Positions 19,440 through 27,686 of a stretch of 64,000 bases of DNA are shown piece by piece (the stretch's first letter is position 1; every line of letters starts with the position of its first letter). The notes under the pieces were generated by a model. The model searched no databases. It was not told the DNA's origin and was given only the letters and a program-made list of their open reading frames with translations. The DNA lies in contig NZ_JAYMFI010000011.1 of assembly GCF_035830635.1 (NCBI RefSeq), positions 155,038 through 219,037 of the forward strand, written 5' to 3'. The position numbers and the translations under genes are program-made. This DNA is from Adlercreutzia shanghongiae. GTDB taxonomy: Bacteria; Actinomycetota; Coriobacteriia; Coriobacteriales; Eggerthellaceae.

Positions 19440-21014
19440 ATGTCCAAGGGAACTTTCAGCGTCACTACGCCCATCTACTATATCAACGCCGCGCCGCATC
19501 TCGGCACCGCCTACACCACGGTGGCCGCCGACACTATCTGCCGCTACCAGCGCATGAACGGCTACGACGTGGCCTTCGTGACCGGCACCGACGAGCACGG
19601 CCAGAAGATCGCCGAAACGGCCGAGAAGAACGGCATGACCCCGCAGCAGTGGTGCGATTCTCTGGCTCCGGCCTTCAAGGAGGCCTGGGAGCTGCTCGAT
19701 ATCAACTACACCGACTTCGTGCGCACCACCGAGGAGCGCCAGACCCGCACGGTACAGGATTTCTGGTGTGGCCTCTACGATGCCGGCTGGCTGTACAAGG
19801 GCGCCTACGAGGGCTGGTACTGCGTGCACGAGGAAACCTACTACGCCGAGAGCGACCTGGAGAAAAACGACGAGGGAGAGTTCGTCTGCCCCGACTGCAA
19901 GCGCCCGGTGCGCCGCGCCGCCGGCGAGGAGAACTGGTTCTTCAAGCTCTCCGAGTTCCAAGACCGTCTGCTCGAGTTCTACGAGGCCCATCCCGACTTC
20001 ATCCGCCCGGAAAGCCGCAAGAACGAGATCGTCTCCTTCGTGAAGGGCGGCCTGCAGGATCTGTCCATCTCCCGCTCGTCGTTCGACTGGGGCATTCCGC
20101 TGCCCTTCGACGAGGGGCATGTCTGCTACGTGTGGGCCGATGCGCTTTTGGCCTACTTCACCGGCATGGGCTACGACCAGACCGAGCGCGGCGACGAGTT
20201 CGAGCGCCGCTGGCCCATCCAGTACCACTTCGTGGGCAAGGACATCACGCGCTTCCACTGCGTCATCTGGCCGGCCATGCTCATGGCCGCCGGCATGCCC
20301 GTGGCCCACACCGTCTTCGGCCACGGCTTTCTACTCACCAAGGGCGAGAAGATGTCGAAGTCGAAGGGCAACGGACTTATGCCCGCCGATCTGGTGAAGG
20401 TGTTCGGCGTGGATGCCTACCGCTACTACTTCATGAGCGACGTGCAGTTCGGCCACGACGGCTCCATCTCCATGGAGCGCATGGTGCAGGTGTACAACGC
20501 CGATTTGGCCAATACCTGGGGCAACCTCGTCTCCCGCGTGACGAACATGACCACGAAGTACTTCGAGGGCCGCGTGCCCGAGGCATCGGCCGGCGCCGAG
20601 AGCAATCCTTTGCGCGAGATCGCCGACGCGCTGTACGCGGAATACGATGCCTGCATGGCCGAGGTGGACTTCACCGGTGCCGCGGCGGCCGTGCAGAAGC
20701 TCGCGGGCCGCGTGAACCTGTACGTGGAGGAGAGCGCGCCGTGGGCCTTGGCGAAAGACCCGGAGAAAGCCGACGAGCTGGCCGCGGTCATCTACAACTG
20801 CTTGGAGGCCATCCGCATCATCGCCCTGTACATGGCGCCGTTCATGCCCAACACCTCGGCGGACGTGTTCGGCCGCTTGGGCCTGGGCGACATCGCCGAG
20901 GTCACCGATATCGAAGCTGCCACAGCCTGGGGCCAGCTGCCCGCCGGCAACCCCATCGAAATCGGCGATCCCCTGTTCCCGCGTCTCGACGTCGACAACC
21001 TCCCCGAACTGTAA
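19440..21014 (+). CDS. metG: Methionine--tRNA ligase
   Basis: The 524-residue class I synthetase has the HIGH-type motif in APHLGTAYTT, the KMSKSKGN motif (about 303), a CPDCKRPV zinc knuckle half, and the FVGKDITRFH segment. It lacks the C-terminal EMAP/dimerisation domain, as in the short form. It charges tRNA-Met. An AAAGGAG site precedes it, and its stop overlaps the tatD start. Confidence 0.97.
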   Translation: MSKGTFSVTTPIYYINAAPHLGTAYTTVAADTICRYQRMNGYDVAFVTGTDEHGQKIAETAEKNGMTPQQWCDSLAPAFKEAWELLDINYTDFVRTTEERQTRTVQDFWCGLYDAGWLYKGAYEGWYCVHEETYYAESDLEKNDEGEFVCPDCKRPVRRAAGEENWFFKLSEFQDRLLEFYEAHPDFIRPESRKNEIVSFVKGGLQDLSISRSSFDWGIPLPFDEGHVCYVWADALLAYFTGMGYDQTERGDEFERRWPIQYHFVGKDITRFHCVIWPAMLMAAGMPVAHTVFGHGFLLTKGEKMSKSKGNGLMPADLVKVFGVDAYRYYFMSDVQFGHDGSISMERMVQVYNADLANTWGNLVSRVTNMTTKYFEGRVPEASAGAESNPLREIADALYAEYDACMAEVDFTGAAAAVQKLAGRVNLYVEESAPWALAKDPEKADELAAVIYNCLEAIRIIALYMAPFMPNTSADVFGRLGLGDIAEVTDIEAATAWGQLPAGNPIEIGDPLFPRLDVDNLPEL

Positions 21015-21988
21015 TGGTTGCAGAAGACCCGCTGTTCTACGACGCGCTGTTCCGGCAGAAACGCAAGGGGGGCAAGTGGCGCGTTGTGCCCGCGCCGGTG
21101 CTCCCGGGTCCGGTGGCCGACACCCATGCTCATCTGCAGATGCTGCAGGACCCGGCGCTGGAGCTGGCCCGGGCCGGTGCTCACGGCGTCAGCTTCGTGG
21201 AGACCATCGTGGATCCGGCCGACGACGGTTTCACCACCTTCGAGGCGCTTCCCGGCTGGCTCATGGAAGCGGCGCGCGTTCTCAAGGTTATGGAAGACGA
21301 GGACGACGGCGAGGCCGGCGTCGTGGCCCATCCCGCTGTGCCTGCGGTGCGCATCGCCGCCGGCGTGCACCCGCACAATGCCAAGGATTGGACGCCGGCG
21401 CTCGCGGCCGACCTGCGCGAGCACCTGCGCGACCGCCGTGTGAGCGCGGTGGGGGAGATCGGGCTCGACTACCACTACGACCTCTCGCCCCGCGACGTGC
21501 AAAAAGACGTCTTCCGCGCCCAAGTTCGCCTGGCCAAGGAAGCGGGGCTGCCCGTCGCCCTGCATATGCGCGAGGCCCACGACGACGGGTTTGCCATCCT
21601 CTCGGAAGAGGGCTTTCCTGCGGCGGGCACGCTCTTGCACTGCTTCAACCTGGACGCGGCAGAACTTGCGCGCTGGGTGGAGGCGGGCTGCTACATTGCC
21701 TTTGGCGGGCCGGTCACGTTCAAGCGCGCCGACGAGGTGCGTGAGGCTGCGGCGCTCGTCCCAGCAGATCGCCTGCTCACCGAGACAGATTCGCCCTACA
21801 TGACCCCCGAGCCTCTGCGCGGCACCGATTGCGGCCCGGCCCACACCATTTATACCGCCGAGAAGCTCTGCGAGGTCCGCGGTGCGCAGACGCCCGAGGC
21901 CCGCGCCGAGCTGCTCGCTCAGCTTTACGAGAACGCCCGGCGTCTGCTGAACTGCCCGGCTACTCCGTGGCAGAATGAGAGGGCGTAG
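21014..21988 (+). CDS. tatD: TatD family metal-dependent hydrolase
   Basis: The 324-residue protein contains the metal-binding segments VADTHAHL, GEIGLDYHYD, LHMREAHDD, LHCFN and TETDSPYMTPEP of TatD DNases. The TAATG overlap with metG, a usual neighbour in many bacteria, supports this start over the long upstream frame. An N-terminal extension of about 35 residues precedes the first histidine motif. Confidence 0.93.
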   Translation: MVAEDPLFYDALFRQKRKGGKWRVVPAPVLPGPVADTHAHLQMLQDPALELARAGAHGVSFVETIVDPADDGFTTFEALPGWLMEAARVLKVMEDEDDGEAGVVAHPAVPAVRIAAGVHPHNAKDWTPALAADLREHLRDRRVSAVGEIGLDYHYDLSPRDVQKDVFRAQVRLAKEAGLPVALHMREAHDDGFAILSEEGFPAAGTLLHCFNLDAAELARWVEAGCYIAFGGPVTFKRADEVREAAALVPADRLLTETDSPYMTPEPLRGTDCGPAHTIYTAEKLCEVRGAQTPEARAELLAQLYENARRLLNCPATPWQNERA

Positions 21989-22045
21989 ATTACTTTCCGC
22001 CCGCGAAGAGGGCGGCGCTTGTTCCATCTGCAGCTCTTGAATCCC

Positions 22046-22135
22046 GAATGGGAAGATTCCGAGAGAAATCGAAGAATCTTCCCATTCGGTACTATAATGC
22101 CCATCATCGCTAAAATAGTACGAAATGGGAAGAAT
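22046..22135. promoter_or_regulatory. Operator array and promoter of the hipBA-type operon
   Basis: A perfect 14-base inverted repeat, GAATGGGAAGATTC (22046-22059) and GAATCTTCCCATTC (22074-22087), is separated by 14 bases. A third related site GAAATGGGAAGAAT lies at 22122-22135 directly before the hipB start. A TATAAT (22093-22098) lies between them, flanked by GTACTAT and ATAGTAC. This arrangement fits cooperative autorepression by the HipB-like protein; that role is inferred from toxin-antitoxin precedent. Confidence 0.65.
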
Positions 22136-22408
22136 ATGTATTCGGATGCGCAGATGACGTTCGGCCAAGGCAAGCCCCGCAATCCGCGGGGAAAGATTCG
22201 CGATGCCGAGGATTTGGGCCAGACTATTCGCAAACGCCGCAAAAAGCTCGGCCTTACGCAGGCGCAGCTTGCCGATGCTTGCCGATGCTCCCCGCGGTTC
22301 ATCGGCGAGCTTGAGCGTGGGGTCGCAGGAGGCAACATCAAGCAAGTGCTCTATGTTTGCCAGTCCATCGGCCTCGATCTGTATGCAAAGGGGAGGGGGG
22401 AGGAGTGA
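22136..22408 (+). CDS. hipB: HipB-like XRE antitoxin/regulator
   Basis: The 90-residue protein has an XRE helix-turn-helix (TIRKRRKKLGLTQAQLADAC followed by SPRFIGELERG). The ATG at 22136 is preceded by GGGAAGA and starts after the operator array. An upstream frame extension would translate the operators. Its stop overlaps the GTG start of hipA, as in hipBA operons. It should bind and neutralise the kinase and repress the operon. Confidence 0.85.
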   Translation: MYSDAQMTFGQGKPRNPRGKIRDAEDLGQTIRKRRKKLGLTQAQLADACRCSPRFIGELERGVAGGNIKQVLYVCQSIGLDLYAKGRGEE

Positions 22409-23697
22409 GGCTGGAGGTTTATCGCGACTTTCACGGGTCATGGGAGCTGGTGGGAGCGTTCGCTCCAGCGAGAGACGAGGTGTGTTTCTTCTACGATGTG
22501 GGCTATGTGCAGCGAGGAGAAGAGCGAGGCGAATGGGGCGTCTCCGAGAGCCTGCCCCTTGATTTCGGGCCCTACGAGCCTCGGGAGTACGCCCCCTTCT
22601 TTCATGGTCTGTTGCCCGAAGGTACCGTGCTCGCCAACTTGGCCGAGCGCTACCAGGTGCCGCGCAACGACTTCCTTGCGTTCTTCGAGAAACTGGGATG
22701 CGAAAGCATCGGCGCGCTCACTTTTGTGGCAGAGGGGGCGAAGCTGGCCGACTTCAAACCATCCTACGCTCTCTTGGAATCCTCGACGATCGACCGGATG
22801 CGCGAGGATGCCGAGCGGGCAGTGACGGAGATGACCGACGAGCTGAGGCTTTCGCTCTCCGGAGCGCAATCGAAGGTGGCATGGTACTTGCCCGCGGAAA
22901 TCGATGCACGGGATGCCGCCTTGTGCGATTGGCGGCTGCCGCTTGGGACTGCGCCGTCCTCGCATATCGTGAAGATTGCCCGAAAGGGCAGAGAGGAACT
23001 TGCCTATAACGAGTTTGCGTGTATGGAAATCGCTCGCCAGTGCGGCTTCGTCACGCCTGATGTTGCTCTCGTTCCCGAGATCCCCGGCGCCATTGCCGTC
23101 AAACGCTACGATCGTGTTTCGATTGGCGAGGGCGGTCTTGTGCGTTTGCATCAAGAGGATTTCTGCCAAGCGCGCGGGCTTCCCCTGTACTTGAAATATG
23201 CCGATGCTCACCCAGAGGTCAGTTACGTGAGGGTTATAGCCGAGCTCGTTGGCGCTGTGTCCGAGAATCCAGTGCAGGACAGGCTCGAGTTGGCCCGCCG
23301 GCTCCTCTTCCATTATCTCATCGGGAACTCGGACAACCATCTTAAGAACTACGCGTTCTTGTACAGCGCCGATTGGCGGCACCGCACGTTGGCGCCCTTG
23401 TACGATCTGACGTGCATTCCCCTTACGGGCTATTCGACCAAGATGGCCTTTGCTCTTGGCAGTCATCGGGAATTGAGCGAAATCACGCCCGGCGATCTTG
23501 CTCGTATGGCCCAAGACATGGGTGTCTCCTTGACGGTCCTGAGACGGGAGGCACGGCGAATCGCCGAACGCTTCGGGGCTATCGCCCCCGCGCTCTTCGA
23601 GATGTCCGAAGTGCAGACCATGGCAAGGCGCATTTTGGAGAACGCCGAGCCGCGTCGAGCGGTCCTGGAGTCTTTCGCCTCCCCGAATGCCGCGTGA
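22405..23697 (+). CDS. hipA: HipA-like serine/threonine kinase toxin
   Basis: The 430-residue protein has the HipA N-subdomain (YEPREYAPFFHGLLPEG), the SLSGAQSKV phosphate-binding segment, HIVKIARKG, AVKRYDR, and the catalytic loop HYLIGNSDNHLKNYAFLYS (Asp near residue 310) with the metal-binding LAPLYDLTC. HipA of E. coli phosphorylates GltX to stop growth; the target here is unknown. Translation starts at a GTG overlapping the hipB stop after GGGAGGGGGGAGGA. All catalytic motifs are present, so it appears active. Confidence 0.9.
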   Translation: MRLEVYRDFHGSWELVGAFAPARDEVCFFYDVGYVQRGEERGEWGVSESLPLDFGPYEPREYAPFFHGLLPEGTVLANLAERYQVPRNDFLAFFEKLGCESIGALTFVAEGAKLADFKPSYALLESSTIDRMREDAERAVTEMTDELRLSLSGAQSKVAWYLPAEIDARDAALCDWRLPLGTAPSSHIVKIARKGREELAYNEFACMEIARQCGFVTPDVALVPEIPGAIAVKRYDRVSIGEGGLVRLHQEDFCQARGLPLYLKYADAHPEVSYVRVIAELVGAVSENPVQDRLELARRLLFHYLIGNSDNHLKNYAFLYSADWRHRTLAPLYDLTCIPLTGYSTKMAFALGSHRELSEITPGDLARMAQDMGVSLTVLRREARRIAERFGAIAPALFEMSEVQTMARRILENAEPRRAVLESFASPNAA

Positions 23698-23799
23698 TAA
23701 GGCGCTGGATTTGCATTTGCGGCCTAAACGCGAAGATGCTGTAGATGCCCTTGCCGTCGGCTATATAATGCATCGGAGCGAAACAAGGAAAGGATGCCC

Positions 23800-24777
23800 A
23801 TGCATCGAGTGATTCTCCACGGATCGTGCCGAGCCGACGGGCGTAGTGCCGCGCTGGCCGACGAGCTGTTCAACGCCTGTATCGAGGAGTGCCCCGATGA
23901 CGGGGTGTCCATCGTGTCGGTGTCTTCCGCTGAGGTGCGTCCCTGCATCGGCTGCGATAAGTGCCGTGCAGTGTCGGAAGAGCCCATCCATGTGTTCCAA
24001 GAGGGCGACCCGCTGCTGCCCCAAGAGGCCGTGGTGGAAACCGACGCGCTGTTCCACCATTGCATTATCGACGACGACATGAACGAGGTGCGCAAGCACC
24101 TTGACGCGGCCGACGAGCTCATCGTGGTGTGCCCGGTGTATTTCGCCAGCGTGCCGGCCCAGATGAAGGCGCTGCTCGATCGCCTGCAGCCCTACTATTT
24201 CACTGACTTGCGCACGCGTCCGAAGCGCCCGGCGGTCATCCATGTGGTGGGCGAGGGCGGCGACCCCCATGGCTTCGAGCCGCTCATTGGCACGGTGCGC
24301 TCGGCGTTGTCCGTGGCGGGCTTTTCCGTGGAGCTCGTGCTCGACTGGGTGGGGAAGATTCGCGCCGATGGCGAAATCACCGCCGATGCCGAGGAGTACC
24401 CGCTGCCCCCCGTGGGCGGCTTCGGCGCCCTCGGCTTCGGCGGCGACTACGAGTGCATAGAGGTTGCGGATGGCGATGCGCCTGTAGACGGGGCCTTTGC
24501 CGACGGGGCCTTCGCCGGCGAGCCGGAAGACGAGCTCGGCGATGGCGCTGACGATGGTTTTGAAGACTTCGTCGTCGCCGAGCGCGCTTGCAGATCTGAT
24601 GGCCGCGCCAAGCTCTCGGTCAGCCAGAAGCCCGCTCGTCCGAAGGAGGGCGCCGAGTCCGGGCGCCACGCCGGCGGCAGGGGAAAGGGCCCGCGCAAGC
24701 CCTCTAAGAGCGGCGGCCCGGCTTACGGCAAGAAGAACACCAAGAAGAAGGGCAACGGCCGTGGCGGGCGCCGTTAG
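23800..24777 (+). CDS. Flavodoxin-like NAD(P)H-dependent oxidoreductase with basic C-terminal tail
   Basis: The N-terminal about 190 residues resemble FMN-dependent reductases: HRVILHGSCRADGRSAALADEL, RPCIGCDKCRAV, and DELIVVCPVYFASVPAQMKALLDRL. From about 190 to 250 the protein is acidic, and the last about 70 residues are Lys/Arg/Gly-rich, as in nucleic-acid-binding tails. The second ATG is preferred because the AAGGAAAGG site abuts the first. A TATAAT (23764-23769) lies upstream. The gene overlaps ksgA by 17 bases, so the two are co-expressed. Confidence 0.7.
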   Translation: MHRVILHGSCRADGRSAALADELFNACIEECPDDGVSIVSVSSAEVRPCIGCDKCRAVSEEPIHVFQEGDPLLPQEAVVETDALFHHCIIDDDMNEVRKHLDAADELIVVCPVYFASVPAQMKALLDRLQPYYFTDLRTRPKRPAVIHVVGEGGDPHGFEPLIGTVRSALSVAGFSVELVLDWVGKIRADGEITADAEEYPLPPVGGFGALGFGGDYECIEVADGDAPVDGAFADGAFAGEPEDELGDGADDGFEDFVVAERACRSDGRAKLSVSQKPARPKEGAESGRHAGGRGKGPRKPSKSGGPAYGKKNTKKKGNGRGGRR

Positions 24778-25939
24778 CTTTGCCGAGGACGGCCGCCTGT
24801 CGCCCTTGTCCACGCCGAGCGCCACCCGCGCCGTGCTCGAGGCCCACGGCATCGGCACGAAGTACACGCTCGGACAGAACTTCCTCGTGAACGATGACGT
24901 CCTGAAGAAGATTGTCGCTTTGGCCGAGGTGGAAGAAAACGATCGCATTCTGGAAGTCGGTCCCGGTATCGGCACGCTCACCATCGCCCTGCTCAAGCAC
25001 GCCCAAAGCGTCGTGGCCATCGAGCGCGACCCCGATTTGCCCGCCGTTTTGGCCGACACGCTGCATCCCTGGCGCGAGAAGTTCGCCCTCATAGAAAAAG
25101 ACGCGCTCGACGTAACCGCAGATGACATCACTGCGGCTATGGAGGAGTGTAGAGGGGTTCCGGGTGGTGCTCACCAAGCGAGTTCCGCAGCGAACGCGAT
25201 CAGCCCAGTGGGCTGTCGCGCCGAGCGAGGACTGTCTGAGCGACTGAGCGCTACCCGGAAGCCCGACCCCGGGGAGTCGCCGAGCGAGGACGGTCTGAGC
25301 GAATCAAGGTACCCTGCGGCTGAGCCCCCGGGAAGCTCTCAGTGGCGTTCTCCCAACAAGCTCGTAGCCAATCTTCCGTACGCGGTGGCCGCGACCGTCG
25401 TCCTCGACTTTTTCCAAAACTTCCCCTTCCTCGATTCCGCCACCATCATGGTGCAGAAAGAGGTGGCCGATCGCATGGCAGCGGCTGTGGGCACGAAGAG
25501 CTACGGCGCCTACACGGTGAAGCTCGGCCTGTATGCCGAGCCCGCCGGTCGCTTTGCCGTGGGTCCGGGCAACTTCTTTCCGCCGCCGCGCGTCGATTCG
25601 GCGGTCATTCGCCTGAACCGCCGCGTGCCGGCTATGGCCGACGGCGCAGAGGCAACCGCTGAGGTTATCGCCGCGGCGGGCCTCATGGCCGACGCCGCTT
25701 TCACCAACCGCCGCAAGACCCTCGCCAACTCCTGCAAGACCTACTTCTCTGGGCGCAAAAGCCTCACACTGCCCCAGGCGGAAGGCCGTGCCTGCGAATA
25801 CGACGGCGCCGCCCTTGCCGCCCGTCTGCCCGAGCTCTTCGAGGCCGCCGCCATCGACCCCCGCCGCCGCGGCGAGACCCTAAGCCAGCAAGAGTTCCTC
25901 GCTCTCGGTGACGCCCTTTTGGAGACGATGGCGTCCTAA
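24761..25939 (+). CDS. ksgA: 16S rRNA adenine dimethyltransferase KsgA/RsmA with a 65-70-residue in-frame insertion
   Basis: The protein has the SAM-binding EVGPGIGTLTIALL and the catalytic NLPY of KsgA, which dimethylates A1518 and A1519 of 16S rRNA. It starts at a GTG after AAGAAGG and is 392 residues instead of the usual 270-290. The excess lies between EKDALDVTADDITAAMEE and NKLVANLPY (about residues 130-197) and is encoded by palindromic repeat DNA. The rest aligns to a normal KsgA, so the insert probably forms a surface loop. Confidence 0.92.
   Translation: MAGAVSFAEDGRLSPLSTPSATRAVLEAHGIGTKYTLGQNFLVNDDVLKKIVALAEVEENDRILEVGPGIGTLTIALLKHAQSVVAIERDPDLPAVLADTLHPWREKFALIEKDALDVTADDITAAMEECRGVPGGAHQASSAANAISPVGCRAERGLSERLSATRKPDPGESPSEDGLSESRYPAAEPPGSSQWRSPNKLVANLPYAVAATVVLDFFQNFPFLDSATIMVQKEVADRMAAAVGTKSYGAYTVKLGLYAEPAGRFAVGPGNFFPPPRVDSAVIRLNRRVPAMADGAEATAEVIAAAGLMADAAFTNRRKTLANSCKTYFSGRKSLTLPQAEGRACEYDGAALAARLPELFEAAAIDPRRRGETLSQQEFLALGDALLETMAS
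25147..25352 (+). repeat. Palindromic repeat element inserted in frame within ksgA
   Basis: The segment holds a 10-base-pair hairpin with one bulged T (25196-25219, loop AGT) and a 24-base direct repeat with one mismatch (25220-25243 and 25279-25302, beginning GCCGAGCGAGGAC). A related copy of the hairpin and its flanks lies at 29662-29695. The length keeps the ksgA frame open. It resembles in concept the protein-embedded palindromic elements known from Rickettsia. Confidence 0.75.
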
Positions 25940-26024
25940 TCTGCCTCCTGGGTTCGGCGGTGTACAATGGCGAACTCAGTGATAGCGATAGTGCGGGCCG
26001 CAAGGCCCTGGAAGTGAGTGCAGT

Positions 26025-27563
26025 ATGGGGCAGGCGACAGGTTCGGGACGGTTCGTGCGCATCGGGATTGCCGTGGCGGCGCTGGTGGCGCTCGTCGGCA
26101 TCGGGGTGGCTCTCGCTACGACTGTGGGCGATATCGCACCGGCGCCGGATTCGAACGCTCTGGTAGTGGAAGAGCCGACGACCCGCCCCATCGACACGTT
26201 GGAGGCGGAGCCCGAAGCTGCGCAAGACGATGACGCCGAAGCTCCGACTGAAGAGGCCGCGCCGCCTGTGCCCACGCCCTCCACGGCCGGCGCGTTGCAC
26301 GTGGAGGGAACCCAGCTGGTGGATGCCGCAGGCGAGCCGGTGCAGCTGCGCGGCGTCTCCACCCACGGGCTGGCCTGGTACCCGCAGTACGTGAACCAGG
26401 AGTTCTTCACCGAGCTGCGCGAGGTGTGGGGTGCTAACGTCGTGCGCTTGGCCACCTATTCCGCCGAAGAGGGCGGCTATGCCACGGAGACGAGCGACCG
26501 GGCCGCGCTGAACGATTTGGTGGTGCAGGGCGTCAAGTGCGCCGCGGCCGCCGATATGTATGCGGTAGTCGATTGGCATACGCTCTCCGACGCCAACCCG
26601 GCGACGAACCAATGGGCCGCCGAGGAGTTCTTCCGCATGGTTTCCGGAGCGCTGGGCGACGCCGACAACGTCATCTACGAGATTTGCAACGAGCCCAACG
26701 GCACCACCACCTGGGCCGACATCAAGGCCTATGCGTCCGCGGTCATCCCCCTTATTCGCGCCAACGACCCCGATGCGGTCATCGTGGTGGGCACGCCCAC
26801 GTGGTCCCAGGACCTGGCGGCCGCGGCGGCCGACCCGCTGACCGACGCCAACATTATGTACGCGCTGCACTTCTATGCGGCCACCCACGGGGACGACCTG
26901 CGCAAGACGCTCTCCACGGCCGTGGCCGGGGGGCTTCCGGTGTTCGTGACCGAGTTCGGCATCTGCGAGGCCAACGGCGCGGGCGAGATCGACTACGCCT
27001 CGGCGAACTTGTGGGTCCGTCTCATGAACGAGCTGAACGTGAGCTATATCTGCTGGAACCTCTCCAACAAAGACGAGACGTCGGCGCTGTTCAAGCCGGG
27101 CTGCGCGAAAACGTCGGGATTTGCGCTGGATGATTTGTCCGACGAGGGCCTGTGGCTCATCGATACGCTGAAAAGCCCCGGCTTCTCGCGGGAGGATGTG
27201 GCGCTGGCCCGGGCCGAGGTGAAGCCGAACGCCGCCGGCTCCGAGATGCTCGTGTCGGCCGAGGGCACCCTGCAGTGGACGTTCCAGGTGGCCGACCGCT
27301 GGGAAGAGGACGGTCGCACCTTCTTCCGTTATGAAATGGCCGGGTCGAATTACGGTGCGGGCGTGAAGAGCTGGTCGATAGACGTGCCCTTCAACGGCGA
27401 GATAACCCTGGAAGACGCATGGAACTGCGAAGCGTCGGCCAAAGGCAAGAACCTGACGCTTGCGAATGCCTCCCACAACGGCAAGGTGGCCGCCGGCGAG
27501 TTCGTGCGCGATGTCGGCTTCATCGTGAGCGGCCCGGCCGATTTGGCCGTGGTCGAGTACTGA
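26025..27563 (+). CDS. Secreted glycoside hydrolase family 5 (endoglucanase-like)
   Basis: The 512-residue protein has a signal-anchor helix (about 10-32) and a Pro/Ala/Glu-rich linker (about 40-88). A GH5 barrel follows, with RGVSTHGLAWYP, DWHTLSD, acid/base E in EICNEPNG (about 223), HFYAATHG and nucleophile E in VTEFG (about 310). A C-terminal beta-sandwich (about 405-512, YEMAGSNYGAGVKSW) resembles a carbohydrate-binding module. It should hydrolyse beta-glucans or similar polymers outside the cell. The gene appears monocistronic. Confidence 0.88.
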   Translation: MGQATGSGRFVRIGIAVAALVALVGIGVALATTVGDIAPAPDSNALVVEEPTTRPIDTLEAEPEAAQDDDAEAPTEEAAPPVPTPSTAGALHVEGTQLVDAAGEPVQLRGVSTHGLAWYPQYVNQEFFTELREVWGANVVRLATYSAEEGGYATETSDRAALNDLVVQGVKCAAAADMYAVVDWHTLSDANPATNQWAAEEFFRMVSGALGDADNVIYEICNEPNGTTTWADIKAYASAVIPLIRANDPDAVIVVGTPTWSQDLAAAAADPLTDANIMYALHFYAATHGDDLRKTLSTAVAGGLPVFVTEFGICEANGAGEIDYASANLWVRLMNELNVSYICWNLSNKDETSALFKPGCAKTSGFALDDLSDEGLWLIDTLKSPGFSREDVALARAEVKPNAAGSEMLVSAEGTLQWTFQVADRWEEDGRTFFRYEMAGSNYGAGVKSWSIDVPFNGEITLEDAWNCEASAKGKNLTLANASHNGKVAAGEFVRDVGFIVSGPADLAVVEY

Positions 27564-27686
27564 TTCTGCGCGCGGTGGAAAAGGTGCGACGGCGCTGAGA
27601 AGCGGGGGAGAAGTTGCGGGGACCACGGCCTTTGGCGGGCGGGGTATACTGACGTTGCGGGTATGGCGCTGAGGGCAAGGAGCAGC

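Noticed and set aside
22019..22135. N-terminal extension of the HipB-like protein from a TTG at 22019
   Set aside because: It would translate the inverted repeats and the promoter, and the ATG at 22136 has its own ribosome site.
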